NCBI GenBank assembly: GCA_900542795.1
Contig: UQPD01000095.1
Coordinates: 1-10,094, forward strand
Direction of reading: 5' to 3'
DNA: 10,094 bases
From: an uncultured Prevotella sp.
GTDB taxonomy: Bacteria > Bacteroidota > Bacteroidia > Bacteroidales > Bacteroidaceae
This document shows positions 6,627-10,094 of the stretch, piece after piece; positions within the stretch are counted from its first letter, which is position 1; every line of letters begins with the position of its first letter. Below the pieces are notes generated by a model, which was given only the letters and a program-made list of their open reading frames with translations, searched no databases and was not told where the DNA came from. The position numbers and the translations under genes were made by a program.

Positions 6627-6632
6627 TTTTTT
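6577..6632 (+). terminator. Likely mdh terminator, formed by the repeat hairpin
   Basis: The 16-bp stem at the end of repeat copy 2 is followed at once by six T residues (6627-6632). This fits an intrinsic terminator about 60-110 nt downstream of mdh. Confidence 0.65.
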
Positions 6633-6834
6633 GCAATAGTCCTCCATATCGTATGTAGCAGATGTGTAATAGGGTTGAGATAAGTAGGTATTCAAACTTC
6701 TTTTATCTGAAATTGGTGACTAACACCATTTCGAATAAATAATCACTCGTGGCTTTTTTGTAAGCATACGTGAATTCGCTTGAAATTCATTCAGCAATAC
6801 ATAATACATTGCTTTCTCCCCCTTTTCCTGTTTA
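6633..6834. other. Non-coding spacer between mdh terminator and secDF promoter
   Basis: It holds the spacer motif TAAGTAGGTATTCAAA (6681-6696, 15 of 16 identical to 1898-1913) and a 9-bp hairpin with one bulge (6709-6718 with 6724-6732). No gene is recognised; a 62-codon open frame starting at 6780 runs through the secDF promoter and leader and is probably not real. Confidence 0.4.
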
Positions 6835-6887
6835 AAAGGCGTGTGTTTCAAAAAATTTCGTGTATATTTGCACGTTCAAAGGCGTGT
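6835..6887 (+). repeat. Direct repeat AAAGGCGTGT flanking the secDF -7 box
   Basis: AAAGGCGTGT occurs at 6835-6844 and again at 6878-6887. The copies start 43 bp apart, close to four helical turns, with the -7 box between them. This could be a paired protein-binding site, but nothing identifies a regulator. Confidence 0.35.
6863..6870 (+). promoter_or_regulatory. Probable secDF -7 box
   Basis: TATATTTG matches TAnnTTTG exactly. No clear TTTG lies 19-21 nt upstream. The predicted start near 6877 gives a leader of about 105 nt. In that leader 6881-6887 can pair with 6919-6925 (7 bp with one G-U). Confidence 0.5.
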
Positions 6888-6982
6888 AAAGTCCAAAGTG
6901 TGCCTAAACGGAATCTCTGCACGCCCTCATCCTTATTTGGAAAAACAAATAATAATAAAATTAAATAAACACACAATCAACA

Positions 6983-9907
6983 ATGCAAAACAAAGGATTT
7001 GTTAAAGTAATTGCAGTGTTACTCTCCTTGATTTGCCTCATGTACCTCAGCTTCTCGTACCCCACACACAAGTACGAACAGCAAGCTGAGCAAATGACAG
7101 CACAAGGAAAGGACGGCGCAGCTTACCTTGACTCAATGCGTAACGAGACTGTATGGCTCGGCAAAACGCTCAAGGACTGCGAAGCATTGCAAATCGGCCT
7201 GGGTCTTGACCTTAAGGGCGGTATGAACGTAGTGCTCGAAGTTAGTGTACCCGACGTGGTGAAGAACCTCGCTGGCGAAAGTGCTAACGACGCTAAATTT
7301 AAAGAAGCCTACAACAAGGCTATTGCCGAAACTAAGAGCGGTGATATTGACTTTGTTGACGCCTTCGTTAAAGCCTACGCTGCTGCTAACGGACAAAACA
7401 AACTCGGCGGCATCTTCGCCTCAAAGCTTGGCGAAAAGAACATCAGCTACAACTCTTCAGATGCTGACGTTAAGAAAGCTCTCAACGAAGAAGTTAACGC
7501 TGCCGTTGAAAACTCTAACAAGGTAGTTCGCTCGCGTATCGACCGCTTCGGTGTGGCTCAGCCCAACATCCAAATCCTTCGCGGTAAGGGTCAGATTGGT
7601 CAAATCATGGTAGAAATGCCTGGTATCAAGGAACCCGAACGTGTACGTAAACTCCTTCAGGGTAGTGCCAACCTCGAGTTCTGGGAAACTTACACTTTGG
7701 CTGAAGTTCAGTCATCGCTCCTTAGCCTCGACAAGCGTCTTGCTGGTACCGATACTGACACAACAGCTGCCGACACTACAAAGGCTGCTGCTGCCAAGAC
7801 TACCGCTGCTAAGAAAACAAGTGGTGAAAACCAACACCCCTTGCTTAGCAAGCTTGCACAAATTCAGGGCATGCAACCTAACAACTGTGTAGTAGGTTAT
7901 GCCACTGCTAAGGACACGGCTGCAATCAATGCCATGATCAATAGCGAAGCCGCTAAGGCAGTTCTTCCCGCCGACCTTCGTTTGGCTTGGGGCGTAAAGA
8001 GCGCCAGTGGTATGAAGGCTAACGTATTCGAACTCTATGCACTTCGCGCCGTCAATGGTCAGCCTTCAATGCAAGGCGACGTAATTGCTGATGCTAAGGA
8101 CGAATTCGAACAGCAGTATCATCGTCCCATCGTAAGCATGACCATGACTACAAGTGGTGCTCGCGATTGGGCTGCACTCACTAAGAAGAATCTTAAGAAG
8201 TGTGTTGCCATTGTGCTCGATGGTTACGTATATAGTGCTCCTGTAGTACAGAGCGAAATTACAGGTGGTAACTCACAAATCTCTGGTAACTTTACTACCG
8301 ACGACACACGCGACCTTGCTAACGTGCTCAAGAGTGGTAAGATGCCCGCTCCCACTAAGATCGTACAGGAAGAAACCGTAGGTCCGAGCCTCGGTGCAGC
8401 TTCAATCCAAGCAGGTTTCACGGCTTGTGTAGTTGCCTTCGTATTGTTGATGATCTTCATGTGCTGCTTCTATGGTCTCATCCCTGGTATGGTAGCTAAC
8501 CTTGCTTTGATCCTCAACTTCTTCTTCACCTTCGGTATTCTCACCTCATTCCAAGCAGCCCTCACCATGAGTGGTATTGCAGGTATGGTGCTTTCATTGG
8601 GTATGGCAGTAGATGCCAATGTGCTTATCTACGAGCGTACTAAGGAAGAACTGAAGGCTGGCAAACAGCTTAAGACTGCCCTTGCTGAGGGTTATGGCAA
8701 TGCCTTCTCAGCCATCTTCGACTCGAACCTCACTTCTATCATCACAGCGGTTATCCTCTACAACTTCGGTACAGGTCCTATCCGTGGTTTCGCCATGACA
8801 CTCGGCATCGGTATCGTATGTTCGTTCTTTACAGCTGTTTGGGTTAGCCGCATCATCTTCGAACACTTCCTCAACAAGGACAAGTGGCTCGGTTTAACCT
8901 TCACTACTGCCCTTTCTAAGAACTTCCTTACTAAGGTCAATGTGAACTTCATGAAGATGGGTACTCGCTCAATCTATGTATTCATCATCGGTGCAATTAT
9001 CGCCATTGGTTTCCTCTCAACACGTGGTCTCTCAAGCGGTATCGACTTTACAGGTGGTCGCAACTACGTAATTGAGTTCGAACAGAAGGGTGTAACTCCC
9101 GAACAAGTTCAGAAGGCTGTAGCTGAAAAGGTAAATGCTAAGGATCCTAATGCTACAGTGAGCGCCATCGCTATTACCACAACCAGCAATGAGGCTGTAC
9201 GTCTTTCAACCAACTACCGCATTGCTGATGACAACGAAAATATCGACCAGGAAGTAGAGCGCTTCATCTTTGATGCACTTCACGATGCGAAGCTTATCAA
9301 TGCCGACTACCAGACCTTCATCGACCGCGATAATCACACAGGTGGTTCAATCATCTCGGCACAGAAGGTAGGTCCTACTGTAGCTGCTGACATGGTACGT
9401 GGTGCTGTCACTGCTGTGTTGCTCGCCTTGGTAGCCATCTTCCTCTACATCCTCGTACGCTTCCGCAATATCGCCTTCTCAGTAGGTTCAGTCGTAGCAC
9501 TTGCTTTCGATACCTTGCTCGTAATTGGTGTATATTCAATTTGCTGGGGTTGGATTGGCTTCTCGCTCGAGGTTGACCAAACCTTTATTGGTGCAATCCT
9601 TACCGTAATTGGTTACTCTATCAACGATAAGGTGGTAGTATTCGACCGTATGCGTGAGAACTTGCAACTCCATCCCACAATGAAGCCCTTCGACCTCTTC
9701 AATATGTCACTCAACAGCACCCTCACGCGTACCGTGATGACTTCGCTCACCACTTTGCTCGTGTTGCTTTGCATCTTTATCTTGGGTGGCGACAGCATCC
9801 GTTCGTTTGCCTTTGCAATGATCTTGGGTGTAATCTTCGGTACGCTGTCATCTATCTTCCTCGCTGCTCCTATTGCTTACCGCACTTTGAGCCGCAAGGA
9901 GAAGTAA
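6983..9907 (+). CDS. secDF: Fused protein translocase subunit SecD-SecF
   Basis: Inner-membrane protein of 974 residues that joins SecD and SecF in one chain. It uses the proton gradient to pull secreted proteins out of the SecYEG channel into the periplasm. SecD half: first membrane segment (about 7-25); LGLDLKGG (73-80); periplasmic VVRSRIDRFGV (181-191); five membrane segments from about 475 to 640, with GMAVDANVLIYER (540-552) including Asp544, a conserved proton-path residue. SecF half, from about 657: membrane segment, GIDFTGG (686-692), and five more segments from about 804 to 965 with IGYSINDKVVVFDR (876-889). Two parts look extra relative to the short SecD proteins: a helical segment at about 95-165 and an Ala/Thr/Lys linker at 255-284. 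A fused form of this length is normal in Bacteroidetes. The start at 6983 follows an A-rich region and is the only one that keeps the first membrane segment. Confidence 0.96.
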   Translation: MQNKGFVKVIAVLLSLICLMYLSFSYPTHKYEQQAEQMTAQGKDGAAYLDSMRNETVWLGKTLKDCEALQIGLGLDLKGGMNVVLEVSVPDVVKNLAGESANDAKFKEAYNKAIAETKSGDIDFVDAFVKAYAAANGQNKLGGIFASKLGEKNISYNSSDADVKKALNEEVNAAVENSNKVVRSRIDRFGVAQPNIQILRGKGQIGQIMVEMPGIKEPERVRKLLQGSANLEFWETYTLAEVQSSLLSLDKRLAGTDTDTTAADTTKAAAAKTTAAKKTSGENQHPLLSKLAQIQGMQPNNCVVGYATAKDTAAINAMINSEAAKAVLPADLRLAWGVKSASGMKANVFELYALRAVNGQPSMQGDVIADAKDEFEQQYHRPIVSMTMTTSGARDWAALTKKNLKKCVAIVLDGYVYSAPVVQSEITGGNSQISGNFTTDDTRDLANVLKSGKMPAPTKIVQEETVGPSLGAASIQAGFTACVVAFVLLMIFMCCFYGLIPGMVANLALILNFFFTFGILTSFQAALTMSGIAGMVLSLGMAVDANVLIYERTKEELKAGKQLKTALAEGYGNAFSAIFDSNLTSIITAVILYNFGTGPIRGFAMTLGIGIVCSFFTAVWVSRIIFEHFLNKDKWLGLTFTTALSKNFLTKVNVNFMKMGTRSIYVFIIGAIIAIGFLSTRGLSSGIDFTGGRNYVIEFEQKGVTPEQVQKAVAEKVNAKDPNATVSAIAITTTSNEAVRLSTNYRIADDNENIDQEVERFIFDALHDAKLINADYQTFIDRDNHTGGSIISAQKVGPTVAADMVRGAVTAVLLALVAIFLYILVRFRNIAFSVGSVVALAFDTLLVIGVYSICWGWIGFSLEVDQTFIGAILTVIGYSINDKVVVFDRMRENLQLHPTMKPFDLFNMSLNSTLTRTVMTSLTTLLVLLCIFILGGDSIRSFAFAMILGVIFGTLSSIFLAAPIAYRTLSRKEK

Positions 9908-9949
9908 CCTTATCTTGCAAAAGAGTTCATTAAATAAATACTAAAGCGG

Positions 9950-9988
9950 AAAGCTGCGCAACGCATACGTGTTGTGCAGCTTTTTTTT
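9950..9988 (+). terminator. Intrinsic terminator of secDF
   Basis: The arms 9950-9962 and 9971-9983 pair over 13 bp with one G-U around an 8-nt loop, and run into eight T residues (9981-9988). It lies 42 nt after the stop codon and is the clearest terminator in the window. Confidence 0.9.
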
Positions 9989-10077
9989 AGTGGATGTAAT
10001 GTATAGAAGTAGTCTAAACTTTTCTGACGAAGATTAGATTTAGTTATGTTCAAAAAATAACTTCCGCAGAAATATTG

Positions 10078-10094
10078 CGCCATCCTCACCCCAT
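10078..10094 (+). repeat. Start of a third structured repeat copy, cut by the window edge
   Basis: CGCCATCCTCACCCC (10078-10092) is identical over 15 nt to the beginning of copy 1 (154-140 on the minus strand). It lies about 90 nt past the secDF terminator in the sense orientation. The rest of the element is outside the window. Confidence 0.6.

Noticed and set aside
6780..6968. Open frame of 62 codons upstream of secDF
   Set aside because: It spans the secDF -7 box and leader, and its translation has no recognisable family or signal features.
1..10094. tRNA, rRNA or other standard RNA genes
   Set aside because: No cloverleaf, TTCGANTC-type arm or rRNA sequence was recognised on either strand in the gaps.

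Overview
The window looks like chromosomal DNA of a Bacteroidales bacterium, most likely Prevotellaceae. The signs are a fused SecD-SecF protein, an OmpH/Skp gene followed directly by glutamate racemase, a serine-type secreted sulfatase, AT-rich start-codon contexts without Shine-Dalgarno sequences, and several -7 boxes of the Bacteroidetes form TAnnTTTG. All six genes are recognisable families. I see no phage, defence, CRISPR or transposase genes.

Layout. Four genes point left: a secreted Ser-type sulfatase (211-1755), phosphoglucosamine mutase glmM (1963-3363), glutamate racemase murI (3670-4512) and an OmpH/Skp-like periplasmic chaperone (4548-5093). The chaperone and murI are 35 nt apart and probably form one operon that ends at a strong hairpin (3597-3649). 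glmM has its own promoter-like site and a hairpin/U-tract downstream. Two genes point right: malate dehydrogenase (5528-6520), divergent from the chaperone gene, and secDF (6983-9907), which ends at a textbook intrinsic terminator.

Gene logic. glmM and murI supply cell-wall precursors (glucosamine-1-phosphate and D-glutamate). The Skp-like protein and SecDF act in moving proteins across the inner membrane and chaperoning outer-membrane proteins. The sulfatase carries a signal peptide and probably acts on sulfated host or dietary glycans. Malate dehydrogenase belongs to central metabolism.

The main unexplained content is between the genes. A structured repeat of about 85 nt occurs downstream of the sulfatase (minus strand, 69-154) and of mdh (plus strand, 6542-6626), and what looks like the start of a third copy lies downstream of secDF at the window edge (10078-10094). 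All copies lie in the sense orientation at the 3' side of a gene. A second short motif (TAAGTAGGTRTTC) recurs in spacers. mdh has a leader of about 185 nt with a long-range stem, secDF has a direct repeat flanking its -7 box, and the sulfatase may be read through a terminator-like hairpin.
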